A stretch of DNA of 64,000 nt. It comes from DASXRC01 sp036506495 (GTDB taxonomy: Bacteria; Actinomycetota; Actinomycetes; Mycobacteriales; Micromonosporaceae). The stretch lies in NCBI GenBank assembly GCA_036506495.1, contig DASXRQ010000145.1:1-64000 (forward strand), read 5' to 3'. The notes beneath the pieces were generated by a model. That model made no database searches. It was not told where the DNA came from and saw only the letters and a program-made list of their open reading frames with translations. A program made the translations under genes and the position numbers. Positions 36,161 through 44,136 of the stretch are shown here, one piece after another; within the stretch, counting starts at the first letter, position 1, and each line of letters begins with the position of its first letter.

Positions 36161-36220
36161 TCGATCTAGGGCGAATTCTGATTAGTTGATCTCCAACGAC
36201 CAGGATTCGCCCTAGATCGA
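36161..36220. repeat. palindromic element, family 2 copy b
   Basis: Perfect 16-bp arms TCGATCTAGGGCGAAT (36161-36176) and ATTCGCCCTAGATCGA (36205-36220), with inner hairpin GTTG-ATCTC-CAAC at 36185-36197. It lies between the divergent clpB and SDR genes. It matches 9259-9317; the inner stem pair C-G there is T-A here. Confidence 0.8.
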
Positions 36221-36247
36221 CTGGGGAAACGGGGCTAGGCTCCCGCC

Positions 36248-37009
36248 GTGTCGGAGACATCGCGCGTGGCGCTCGTGACGGGCGCCGGGCGGGGCATTGG
36301 CCGCGGCGTCGCGGTGGCGCTCGCGGCAGCCGGCCACCGGGTCGCGCTGACGGCCCGGAGCCAGCCCCAGCTGGCGGAGACCGCCGAGCTGTGCGGCGGC
36401 GGAGCCGTCGCCGTGCCTCTCGACCTGACCGCACCCGGAGCCGTGGAGGACCTCTTCGCCCGCGTGGAGCGCGCGCTCGGTCCGGTGGAGATCCTGGTCG
36501 CGAACGCCGGCGCCGGGACCTCGGCGCCGCTAGCCAAGATCACAGATGACGACTGGCAGCGGATGCTGGACCTCAACCTGACCGCGCCCTTCCGGTGCAT
36601 CCGGCGGGCCGTGCCCACCATGACCTCGGCCGGATGGGGCCGGATTGTCGTGCTCGGCTCGATCGCATCGAAGCGCGGCGAGCCTTACATCGCGGCGTAC
36701 ACCGCCTCGAAGCACGGCGTGCTCGGGCTGGTCCGCTCCGCGGCCGCCGAGCTGGCCCGGACCGGCGTCACCGTCAACGCGGTCTGTCCGGCCTATGTGG
36801 ACACCCCCATGACCGACGGCTCGGTGGAGATGATCGTCGCCACCACTGGGCGTACACCCGAAGAGGCGCGCCGCATTCTCGAGCGGAAGCAGCCGATCGG
36901 GCGGCTCATCACGGTCGAGGAGGTGGTGACCGCCGTGCTCTACTGCATCGCGAACGACGCGGTCACCGGGCAGGGCATCAACGTCGACGGCGGGGCGGAG
37001 CAGTCGTGA
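36248..37009 (+). CDS. SDR oxidoreductase of the anthranilate cluster
   Basis: A 253-residue SDR with TGAGRGIGRG (11-20), NAGAG near 88, the catalytic Ser in VLGSIASKRG, and Y-T-A-S-K. It resembles 3-hydroxyacyl-CoA or 3-oxoacyl-type reductases. Its 3' end overlaps the RidA start (GTGA). With a ring-reducing monooxygenase nearby, it could act on the ring alcohol or ketone made during 2-aminobenzoyl-CoA breakdown; that is inferred. GTG 36248 looks leaderless (TAGGCT at 36236-36241, 6 nt). No PaaX-type operator is seen at this promoter. Confidence 0.88.
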   Translation: MSETSRVALVTGAGRGIGRGVAVALAAAGHRVALTARSQPQLAETAELCGGGAVAVPLDLTAPGAVEDLFARVERALGPVEILVANAGAGTSAPLAKITDDDWQRMLDLNLTAPFRCIRRAVPTMTSAGWGRIVVLGSIASKRGEPYIAAYTASKHGVLGLVRSAAAELARTGVTVNAVCPAYVDTPMTDGSVEMIVATTGRTPEEARRILERKQPIGRLITVEEVVTAVLYCIANDAVTGQGINVDGGAEQS

Positions 37010-37407
37010 ACCGACGGGTCAACCCCCCATCGCTCGCGGCCCCGTCCGGGTTCTCGCACGCGGTCGTGGCGGCGCCGGGTCGCCACGTCTACCTCGCCGG
37101 CCAGACGGCGCAGGACGCCACCGGCCGGATCGTCGCGGTCGGCGATGTGGTCGGCCAGTTCGAGCAGGCCCTGGGCAACCTGCTGACCGCCCTGCGCGAG
37201 GCCGGTGGCGAGCCACACCACCTCGTCTCGGTGACGATCTACATTGTGGACATTCCTCGCTACCGCGCCAACGCCAGACAGATCGGCGAGGTGTGGCGCC
37301 GGCTGTGTGGGCGGGACTACCCGGCCTCGGCCGGCGTCGGCGTCGCCCGGCTCTGGGACGACGAGGCCCTAGTCGAGATCGGCGGCGTGGCGGTGTTACC
37401 CGATTGA
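37006..37407 (+). CDS. RidA family (YjgF/UK114) deaminase-like protein
   Basis: A 133-residue Rid-superfamily protein. Members hydrolyse enamines or imines. The core includes HVYLAGQTAQDATGRIV, GEPHHLVSVTIYIVDI and a C-terminal VEIGGVAVLP; Arg and Glu of the active-site pocket fall in the expected places (R254-type positions not resolved here). The GTG start overlaps the SDR stop by 4 nt. The anthranilate-CoA pathway gives a cyclic enamine product, which would suit such an enzyme. Relatives include 2-aminomuconate deaminase. The 3' end overlaps the convergent regulator by 12 nt. Confidence 0.88.
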   Translation: MNRRVNPPSLAAPSGFSHAVVAAPGRHVYLAGQTAQDATGRIVAVGDVVGQFEQALGNLLTALREAGGEPHHLVSVTIYIVDIPRYRANARQIGEVWRRLCGRDYPASAGVGVARLWDDEALVEIGGVAVLPD

Positions 37408-38214
37408 CCGCACGTGCTCGTGGGCCGGTCCGGCCAGCGCGGTGTTGAGCTCGGCGAACAGCCGCGCGGCGGCGGGTTCGGGCCAGTCGGCTGGCAGGAG
37501 CCCGGCCGGCAGACCCGGGTCGAGGTATGGCAGCCGCCGCCAGGCGGTGACCGCGCGCACCCAGTCGGCGAACGCCGACGCCTCGTCCCGTACGCCGCGG
37601 TCGAGCACCGGCCGGAAACGATGGAGAAAGTCCAGATAGGACGCGCCGATCGCGGCGAGGTCCCACCACTGGCCGACCATCTTTCCCAGATCCGCGAACG
37701 CGAGGTAGTCGGCGCGGAACAGGTCCACATAGGACTCGAGCGACAGCCGACGCAGGGTGGCCTCCGCGAGTTCACGCCGATGCTCGGGCGCGATCCACAC
37801 GCCCGGCGCCACCGCACCGAAGCCCAGCCCCGCCAGCCGCGACCGCAGCGTGTGCCGCTTCGCCCGCTCCGCCTCGGGCACCGAGAACACGGCCAGTAGC
37901 CAGCCGCCGTTCGGGCCCATCGCGTGCGGCCGGAAGATCCGCTCATCGCCCTCGCGCAGGATTTCCGCGCCGAGCCCGGACAGCGCATAGCCGGCCGCGC
38001 CACCCGACCGCTCGGCGACGAGCAGGCCGCGCCGCTTCAGTCGCGAGATGGCCGACCGCACCGCCGGCTCGGCGACCCCGAGCTCGGCGAGCAACCGCAC
38101 GATCACGCCAACCGGCAGCCAGCCGGGCGCACCCTCGTGCACGCGCGCGTACAAGCCGTAGACGGTCACGATGAGCGCCCGCGGCTGCGGCTGGACCGGC
38201 TCCGCCATCGGCAA
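37396..38214 (-). CDS. PaaX-like transcriptional regulator
   Basis: A 272-residue GntR-like winged-helix protein of the PaaX family. N-terminal residues 10-85 hold the wHTH (GVIVRLLAELGVAEPAVRSAISRLKRRGLL), followed by the PaaX middle domain (GWLLAVFSVPEAERAKRHTLRSRLAGLGFGAVAPGVWI is its classic start) and C-terminal domain. PaaX-type regulators sense aryl-CoA esters. It diverges from the ligase gene; an inverted repeat between them is the likely operator, with a second copy before the monooxygenase. ATG 38214 is used; a second ATG is two codons later. Confidence 0.92.
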   Translation of the reverse strand: MPMAEPVQPQPRALIVTVYGLYARVHEGAPGWLPVGVIVRLLAELGVAEPAVRSAISRLKRRGLLVAERSGGAAGYALSGLGAEILREGDERIFRPHAMGPNGGWLLAVFSVPEAERAKRHTLRSRLAGLGFGAVAPGVWIAPEHRRELAEATLRRLSLESYVDLFRADYLAFADLGKMVGQWWDLAAIGASYLDFLHRFRPVLDRGVRDEASAFADWVRAVTAWRRLPYLDPGLPAGLLPADWPEPAAARLFAELNTALAGPAHEHVRSIG

Positions 38215-38225
38215 AACATATCGCG

Positions 38226-38258
38226 CTGTTGACTGCCGTCAACAGAGCGGAATACTGA
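38226..38258 (+). promoter_or_regulatory. ligase promoter with overlapping operator
   Basis: CTGTTGAC-TGCC-GTCAACAG (38226-38245) is a perfect inverted repeat. It covers a -35 TTGACT (38229-38234), with 18 bp to -10 TACTGA (38253-38258). It lies between the PaaX-like gene and the ligase and matches a second site at 40731-40748, so it is the probable binding site of that regulator. Confidence 0.7.
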
Positions 38259-38300
38259 CCCTGTGCGGTGCTCAAGGCCGAGCACCCTGAGGGAGGCGTC

Positions 38301-39908
38301 ATGCCGCTCGCACCGTCGGCTCACGTTGACACGTTCTGCCGCGACAACCTGCCGCCGGTTGACCAGTGGCCGCCGCTGGTCTTCGACCTACCCGAGCTGC
38401 GGTACCCCGAGCGCCTCAACTGCGCCGTCGACCTGCTCGACCGCGCGATGGAGGCGTACGGGCCGGACCGGCTCTGCCTCATCGGGGCGGGCGAGCGACT
38501 CACCTACGGCGACCTGCGCGAGCGCTCCGACCGGGTGGCCCGGGTGCTGGTCGACGACCTCGGCCTCGTGCCCGGCAACCGGGTGCTGCTGCGCGGGCCG
38601 AACAACCCGTGGCTGGTCGCGAGCTGGTTCGGCGCGCTGCGCGCCGGCTGCGTCGTCGTGACCACCATGCCGCTGCTACGCGCGAGCGAGCTGGGCACGA
38701 TCCACGAGATCGCCCAAATCGACCACTCGCTGGTCGACCACCGGTTCGTCCACGACCTCGCGACGGCGGCGATCGGCGCGTACACCATCTATGGCGCAGG
38801 AACCTCGGACGGCCTGGAGGCGCGCGCGGCGGCCAAGCCGGCGTCGTTCGAGCCGGTGCCGACGAGCGCGGACGACGTGGCTCTGCTCGCGTTCACGTCC
38901 GGCACGACCGGGCGACCGAAGGCCACCATGCACTTCCACCGGGACGTGCTCGCGAACGCGGACACGTTCAGCCGACACATCCTGCGGCCGACGAGCGACG
39001 ACCTGTTCACCGGGTCTCCACCGATCGGCTTCACGTTCGGCCTCGGCGGCCTGGTCGTGTTTCCCATGCGGGTGGGCGCGGCGTCGCTGCTGCTGGAGAA
39101 GGGCACCCCGGACATGCTGCTGCCGGCGATCGCCGAGCATCGGCCCACGATCGTGTTCACCGCGCCGACGGCCTACCGGGCCCTGCTCGGGCTGGCCCAA
39201 CCCGGCCAGCTCGCCTCGTTGCGCCGCTGCGTGAGCGCCGGCGAGCCACTGCCGCTGGCCACCTGGCAGGCCTGGCACGAGGCCACCGGCCTAAAGATCA
39301 TCGACGGCATCGGCTCGACCGAGATGCTGCACATCTTCATCTCCGCAGCGGACGACGACATCCGCCCGGGCTCGACCGGCAGACCGGTGCCCGGGTACGA
39401 GGCGGCCGTACTCGACGACGACGGGCGACCGGTGCCGGACGGCGAGATCGGCCGGCTCGCGGTGCGCGGCCCGACCGGGTGCCGCTACCTGTCCGACGAG
39501 CGGCAGAAGGCGTACGTGCAGCACGGCTGGAACCTGACCGGCGACACGTACGTCCGCGACGCGGATGGCTACTACTGGTACCAGGCGCGCAACGACGACA
39601 TGATCATCTCGGCCGGGTTCAACATCGCCGGGCCGGAGGTCGAGATGGCCTTGATGCGCCACCCCGACGTGCTGGAGTGCGGTGTCGTCGGCCGCCCGGA
39701 CCCGGAGCGCACGATGTCGGTGCACGCGTTCGTGGTGCTCCGGCCCGGCGTTGTCGGCGACGCGGAGAAGGCGGCCGAGCTGGCGCGGCACGTGCGGGAG
39801 ACGATCGCGCCGTACAAGGCGCCGCGTACCGTCGAGTTCCTGCCGGCGCTGCCGCGGACCTCGACCGGCAAGGTCCAGCGCTACCGCCTGCGCGAGATGG
39901 TCACGTGA
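38301..39908 (+). CDS. 2-aminobenzoate-CoA ligase (benzoate-CoA ligase family)
   Basis: A 535-residue acyl-adenylate-forming ligase. The opening SAHVDTFCRDNLPPVDQWP is characteristic of aminobenzoate/benzoate-CoA ligases. Adenylation motifs are FTSGTTGRPKATMHFH, IDGIGSTEMLHIFIS, GWNLTGDTYVRDADGYYWY and the catalytic Lys in PRTSTGKVQRYRLRE near the end. ATG 38301 follows GGGAGG. The neighbouring bifunctional monooxygenase acts on 2-aminobenzoyl-CoA, supporting anthranilate as substrate. It should activate anthranilate with CoA and ATP, the entry step of the pathway. Confidence 0.88.
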   Translation: MPLAPSAHVDTFCRDNLPPVDQWPPLVFDLPELRYPERLNCAVDLLDRAMEAYGPDRLCLIGAGERLTYGDLRERSDRVARVLVDDLGLVPGNRVLLRGPNNPWLVASWFGALRAGCVVVTTMPLLRASELGTIHEIAQIDHSLVDHRFVHDLATAAIGAYTIYGAGTSDGLEARAAAKPASFEPVPTSADDVALLAFTSGTTGRPKATMHFHRDVLANADTFSRHILRPTSDDLFTGSPPIGFTFGLGGLVVFPMRVGAASLLLEKGTPDMLLPAIAEHRPTIVFTAPTAYRALLGLAQPGQLASLRRCVSAGEPLPLATWQAWHEATGLKIIDGIGSTEMLHIFISAADDDIRPGSTGRPVPGYEAAVLDDDGRPVPDGEIGRLAVRGPTGCRYLSDERQKAYVQHGWNLTGDTYVRDADGYYWYQARNDDMIISAGFNIAGPEVEMALMRHPDVLECGVVGRPDPERTMSVHAFVVLRPGVVGDAEKAAELARHVRETIAPYKAPRTVEFLPALPRTSTGKVQRYRLREMVT

Positions 39909-39942
39909 CCGCGGCCCGCTGTCGCAACGTCGGGAGACCACC

Positions 39943-40701
39943 TCAGGCCGGCAGGTAGCGGCCGCCGTTGACGTCGAGCGTGATGCCGGTGATGAACGAC
40001 GCGCCGTCGCCGGCGAGGAAGAGCATCGGGTCCACGATCTCGCGCAGCTCGGGCATGCGGCCGAGCGGGATCGCGTCGAGCACCTCGCGGCGCTCGGCCT
40101 CGGCCATCTCGTCGAACCGCTGCCGCAGCCGCTCGGTGAGGAACAGGCCGGGCGCGACCGCGTTGACCCGGATACCCCGCGACCCGAGCTCGCGGGCCAG
40201 CCGGCGAGTGAGCCCGCCGATTGCGGCCTTTGCCGCGGCGTACGGAGCGCCGGTTACCGGCGACGGCTGGCGCGCACCGATCGAGGAGCAGGTCACGATC
40301 GCGCCGCCACCGGCCGCGGCCATCAGCGGCGCCACCGCCTGGCAGCAGTAGAACGTCCCCTTGACGTTGACGTCGAGCACGAGGTCCAGATCGGCCGGCC
40401 CGATCGCGGGCAGGTCGCGCGGCGTGCCGAGCGAGCCGCCCGCAAGGGTCACCAGCACGTGCGGCCCGCCGAGGTCCGCGGCGACCGCGGCCATGAGGTC
40501 GCGGACGGCCGCCGGGTCGGATACATCCACCTCGTACCCCCGGGCGGGCCCGGTCAGCGATGAGGCAGCGGACCGGACGGCGTCGCCGGCGACGTCGACG
40601 ACCGCGACCGCTGCCCCGGCCTCGGCGAACCCGGCGGCCACCGCCCGGCCGATGCCGCCGGCGCCACCGGTGACCACGGCGGTACGCCCGTCAAACCGCA
40701 T
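39943..40701 (-). CDS. SDR oxidoreductase of the anthranilate cluster
   Basis: A 252-residue SDR. TGGAGGIGRA (11-20) binds NAD(P), CSSIGARQPSPVTG carries the catalytic Ser, and YAAAK the Tyr and Lys. ATG 40701 follows GGGAGG at an 11-nt distance; an upstream ATG at 40722 is less likely. It faces away from the monooxygenase gene, whose promoter and operator lie in the 66-bp gap. A ring-oxidation or 3-hydroxyacyl step is inferred. Confidence 0.88.
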   Translation of the reverse strand: MRFDGRTAVVTGGAGGIGRAVAAGFAEAGAAVAVVDVAGDAVRSAASSLTGPARGYEVDVSDPAAVRDLMAAVAADLGGPHVLVTLAGGSLGTPRDLPAIGPADLDLVLDVNVKGTFYCCQAVAPLMAAAGGGAIVTCSSIGARQPSPVTGAPYAAAKAAIGGLTRRLARELGSRGIRVNAVAPGLFLTERLRQRFDEMAEAERREVLDAIPLGRMPELREIVDPMLFLAGDGASFITGITLDVNGGRYLPA

Positions 40702-40730
40702 GCCCGCCCGCCTCCCGATCATTGCGCCGC

Positions 40731-40761
40731 GTTGACCGTCGTCACCAGAGCAACATACGCT
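40731..40761 (+). promoter_or_regulatory. monooxygenase promoter with operator-like site
   Basis: GTTGACCGTCGTCACCAG (40731-40748) closely matches the site at 38228-38245. The -35 TTGACC is at 40732-40737, then 18 bp to -10 TACGCT (40756-40761) and 6 nt to GTG 40768, a leaderless layout. The same layout precedes the ligase, so one regulator probably controls both. Confidence 0.75.
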
Positions 40762-40767
40762 CGCCTC

Positions 40768-43128
40768 GTGCGCATTGCGGTGGTGGGCGGTGGCCCCGCC
40801 GGGCTGTACTTCGCGGCGCTCGCCAAGCAGCTCGACGCCACCCGCGAGATCACCGTCTGGGAGCGGAACGCGCCGGACGACACGTTCGGCTTCGGCGTCG
40901 TCTTCTCGGACGAGACGCTCGGCGGCATCGAGCACGCGGACCCCGTCATTCACGAGGCGATGGCGGCCGAGTTCGCCCGCTGGGACGACATCGACGTGCG
41001 GTACCGCGGCCAGGTCATCACGTCCGGCGGCCACGGATTCGCCGCGATGAGCCGGATTCGGCTGCTGCAGATCCTGCGGGAACGGTGCGTTTCGATGGGT
41101 GTGACGATGCGCTTCCGCACGCCCGCGCCCGACGTCGAGCGGCTGCGTCGGGAGGCCGACCTGGTGGTGGCCGCGGACGGCGTGCGCTCGGCCACCCGCG
41201 AACGGTACGCGGCTGCGTTCCGCCCGGCGTACGAGAGTCGCCGCTGCCGGTACATCTGGCTGGGCACCGACAAGGTCTTCGACGCGTTCACGTTCGACGT
41301 CCGGCACACCGAGTGGGGCGCGGTGCAGGTCCACGCGTACCCCTACGACGCCACCGGCTCCACCCTGATAGTGGAGATGCACGATGACGTGTGGCGGCGG
41401 GCCGGGCTCACCGACGACAACGCGATCGAGCGCTGTACGGCGCTGGTCGGTGACCTGCTCGACGGTCATCGCCTGATCGGCAACAACTCGCGCTGGATCA
41501 ACTTCACCACGGTGCGCTGCGAGAGCTGGCGGTACGACAACGTGGTTCTGCTCGGCGACGCCGCGCACACCGCGCATTTCTCCATCGGCTCCGGCACCAA
41601 ACTCGCGATGGAGGACGCGCTCGCGCTCGCGGCGTGCCTCGCCGAGCAGCCCTCGGTGGACAAGGCGCTGGCGGCGTACGAGGAGGAGCGGCGGCCCGTC
41701 GTGCTCTCCACCCAACGAGCCGCGCAGGCGAGCCTCGAGTGGTTCGAGAACCTCGGCCAGTACGCCGACCAGCCACCGCTGCGGTTCGCGTTCAACATCC
41801 TGACCCGCTCGCGCCGGGTCACGTACGACAACCTGCGGCTGCGCGACCCCGAGTTCGTGGCCCGGGTGGACGAGTGGTTCGCGGGCAGCGACTCGCACGG
41901 CGGGGCGGCTGGTGAACCCGGCGCACCACCGATGTTCCAGCCGTTCCGACTCCGGGACCTGACCCTGCGCAACCGGGTGATCGTGTCACCGATGGACATG
42001 TACGTCGCCGACGACGGCATGCCCAACGACTTCCACCTCGTCCACCTCGGCTCGAAGGCGCTCGGCGGCGCCGGGCTGGTGATGACTGAGATGGTGTGCG
42101 TCTCCCCGACCGGCCGCATCAGCCCGGGCTGCACCGGGCTGTGGACCGATGAGCAGGGCGAGGCCTGGGCGCGCATTGTTCGGTTCGTGCGCGAGCGTTC
42201 CGACGCGGCGATCGGCGTACAGCTCGGTCATTCCGGGCGTAAGGGGTCCACCCGGTTGATGTGGGAGGGCATCGACGAGCCGCTCCCGGACGGGAACTGG
42301 GAGGTGGTGGCACCGTCGCCGCTGGCGTACTCCCCGTTCAACCAGGTGCCCCGCGAGCTCAGCCGGTCCGACCTGGCCGAGCTGCTCGAGCAGTTCGCCG
42401 CCGCGGCGCGGCGGGCCCGCGCGGCCGGATTCGACCTGCTCGAGCTGCACTGCGCGCACGGCTACCTGCTGTCGTCGTTCATCTCCCCGCTGACCAACCG
42501 GCGCACCGACGTGTACGGCGGTGACCTGACCGGCCGGCTGCGTTTCCCGCTCGAGGTGTTCGACGCGGTCCGCGCCGAGTGGCCGGCCGAAAAGCCGATG
42601 TCCGTGCGCATCTCCGCCACCGACTGGCACCCGGGTGGCACCGACACGGCCGACGCGGTGCGGATCGCGACCGCGTTCGCCGAGCATGGCGCGGACGCGG
42701 TCGACGTGTCGACCGGGCAAGTGATCAAGGAAGAGCGGCCGGCATTCGGGCGGTCCTATCAGACGCCGTACGCCGACGCGATCCGCAGCGCCGTGCCCGC
42801 CCTCGCCGTGATCGCAGTAGGGGCGATCTCGTCGTACGACGACGTGAACTCGCTGGTCCTGGCTGGACGGGCGGACCTGTGTGCGCTCGGGCGCGCGCAC
42901 CTGTACGACCCACAGTGGACGCTGCACGCGGCGGCGGAGCAGGGGTACGCCGGGCCCGCCGCGAGGTGGCCGATGCCGTACGCCGCCGGCCGGCGGCGCC
43001 CGCAGACCGGACGTACGGACGGACCCAAGCCGCGACTGGAGTTGATCAGGGACTACACGGCCGGCGCCACCCGGCACGAGCGGTGGCGCCCGGCCGGACG
43101 CGTCCCACCCAGTGAGCAGAACACGTAA
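40768..43128 (+). CDS. bifunctional anthraniloyl-CoA monooxygenase/reductase
   Basis: A 786-residue fusion. Residues 1-390 form a class A FAD monooxygenase (GGGPAGLYFA near the start, VLLGDAAHTAHFSIGSG for FAD) and 395-770 an old-yellow-enzyme-like NADH:flavin domain (FQPFRLRDLTLRNRV, LGHSGRKG, and HCAHGYLLSSFISPLTNRR). This layout is that of 2-aminobenzoyl-CoA monooxygenase/reductase from the aerobic CoA-dependent anthranilate pathway, which hydroxylates then reduces the ring. GTG 40768 is leaderless. Salicylyl-CoA 5-hydroxylase has a related layout and is the main alternative. Confidence 0.88.
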   Translation: MRIAVVGGGPAGLYFAALAKQLDATREITVWERNAPDDTFGFGVVFSDETLGGIEHADPVIHEAMAAEFARWDDIDVRYRGQVITSGGHGFAAMSRIRLLQILRERCVSMGVTMRFRTPAPDVERLRREADLVVAADGVRSATRERYAAAFRPAYESRRCRYIWLGTDKVFDAFTFDVRHTEWGAVQVHAYPYDATGSTLIVEMHDDVWRRAGLTDDNAIERCTALVGDLLDGHRLIGNNSRWINFTTVRCESWRYDNVVLLGDAAHTAHFSIGSGTKLAMEDALALAACLAEQPSVDKALAAYEEERRPVVLSTQRAAQASLEWFENLGQYADQPPLRFAFNILTRSRRVTYDNLRLRDPEFVARVDEWFAGSDSHGGAAGEPGAPPMFQPFRLRDLTLRNRVIVSPMDMYVADDGMPNDFHLVHLGSKALGGAGLVMTEMVCVSPTGRISPGCTGLWTDEQGEAWARIVRFVRERSDAAIGVQLGHSGRKGSTRLMWEGIDEPLPDGNWEVVAPSPLAYSPFNQVPRELSRSDLAELLEQFAAAARRARAAGFDLLELHCAHGYLLSSFISPLTNRRTDVYGGDLTGRLRFPLEVFDAVRAEWPAEKPMSVRISATDWHPGGTDTADAVRIATAFAEHGADAVDVSTGQVIKEERPAFGRSYQTPYADAIRSAVPALAVIAVGAISSYDDVNSLVLAGRADLCALGRAHLYDPQWTLHAAAEQGYAGPAARWPMPYAAGRRRPQTGRTDGPKPRLELIRDYTAGATRHERWRPAGRVPPSEQNT

Positions 43129-43219
43129 CGGCTTGATGAATGGCCCGTCCGGCCCTTCCGCCACACCGAGGCCACACGCTACGGTGTCGCCGCAGATTAG
43201 TGGGGTGCCGGGAGGCACG

Positions 43220-43651
43220 GTGAGCGTGCAACAGGCGGCGTTTCGCGGGTTCGCCAACCCGGTGGATCCGTCTGCGTCCGAGCTACGCGCGTGGGCGTAC
43301 CACCCCGACTCGGTGCCGCTGCAGTCGATGCCACCCGACTGGGACCTGCTCCTCGCCGGCGATCATCTCATCTTTACCCTGTTCGAGCTGGCCATGGACC
43401 GCGCCTGCCCCGCCCGCCGGTTCGCGCTGCACTGCGGGTACATCTACGCGGCCGACGCGATCCGGACCAATTTCCGAGCTCATCCCAAGCGCAAGCTGCG
43501 CCGCCTCGTCGAGCTGGCCGAGGAGGGTGGCGACGAGCTGATGGCGACCTGGGCGCACAACGTCCGCGCCCTGCTGGCCCGGCCCGAGCTGTTCGACTAC
43601 CACGACTGGTGCGAGGGCGGGCTCGTCCGCAGCTCGCGCCGCCTCGCCTGA
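43220..43651 (+). CDS. conserved hypothetical protein
   Basis: A 143-residue soluble protein (AAFRGFANPVDPSASELRAW, SMPPDWDLLLAGDHLIFTLFEL, RFALHCGYIYAADAIR). It looks all-helical with several conserved-looking Trp, His and Cys residues, but no family name comes to mind. GTG 43220 has GGAGG 5 nt before it; a GTG two codons later gives better spacing. A TACGGT-like -10 lies about 40 bp upstream. It converges on hspR; the two stops are 12 bp apart. Confidence 0.7.
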   Translation: MSVQQAAFRGFANPVDPSASELRAWAYHPDSVPLQSMPPDWDLLLAGDHLIFTLFELAMDRACPARRFALHCGYIYAADAIRTNFRAHPKRKLRRLVELAEEGGDELMATWAHNVRALLARPELFDYHDWCEGGLVRSSRRLA

Positions 43652-43663
43652 CGAGTCAGACTC

Positions 43664-44107
43664 TCATTTCGCGGTGCCCGAGCGGCGTGGCCGCCAGACG
43701 ACGAGCGCGGTCGTAGTCGCGGCGGTCGGCACGAGGTCCCGGCGGGCGTACCCCGGGGTGCCCTCCAGTTCGGCGATCCGGTCGTACGCCCGGGTCAGCT
43801 CCTCGTGCAGAGCCTGGATCCGCCGCTCCAGCTCGTCGGCGAGCTGCTCCAGCCCGATGATCCGCTTGATGCCGGCCAGGTTCACGCCATCGTCCTGGGA
43901 CAGGCGCTGGATCTCGCGCAGCAGCACCACGTCGCGCACGCTGTACCGGCGTCCGCCACCAGCCGTGCGGCCGGGCGCCACGAGCCCCAGCCGGTCGTAC
44001 TGCCGCAGGGTCTGCGGGTGCATTCCGGCCATCCGGGCGGCCACCGAGATGATCAGCACCTTGGCGTCCGAGGCCGCGTCGACCGTGATCGAGAGCTCCT
44101 CATCCAT
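43664..44107 (-). CDS. hspR: heat-shock repressor HspR (MerR family)
   Basis: A 147-residue MerR-type repressor of the dnaK operon and clpB. The wHTH (about 18-85) includes SVAARMAGMHPQTLRQYDRLGLVAP and GGRRYSVRDVVLLREIQ, followed by a helical region LADELERRIQALHEELTRAYDRIAELEG. In relatives, DnaK acts as co-repressor. HAIR boxes are found at dnaK and clpB. It is last in the operon, 29 bp after dnaJ; ATG 44107 has GGAGGT upstream. Confidence 0.96.
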   Translation of the reverse strand: MDEELSITVDAASDAKVLIISVAARMAGMHPQTLRQYDRLGLVAPGRTAGGGRRYSVRDVVLLREIQRLSQDDGVNLAGIKRIIGLEQLADELERRIQALHEELTRAYDRIAELEGTPGYARRDLVPTAATTTALVVWRPRRSGTAK

Positions 44108-44136
44108 GGTGCATCACCTCCGTCGTCAGCTCGAGA

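Noticed and set aside
40768..43128. The monooxygenase/OYE gene as two fused genes by sequencing error
   Set aside because: The fusion is the normal layout of anthraniloyl-CoA monooxygenase/reductase, and the reading frame is uninterrupted.
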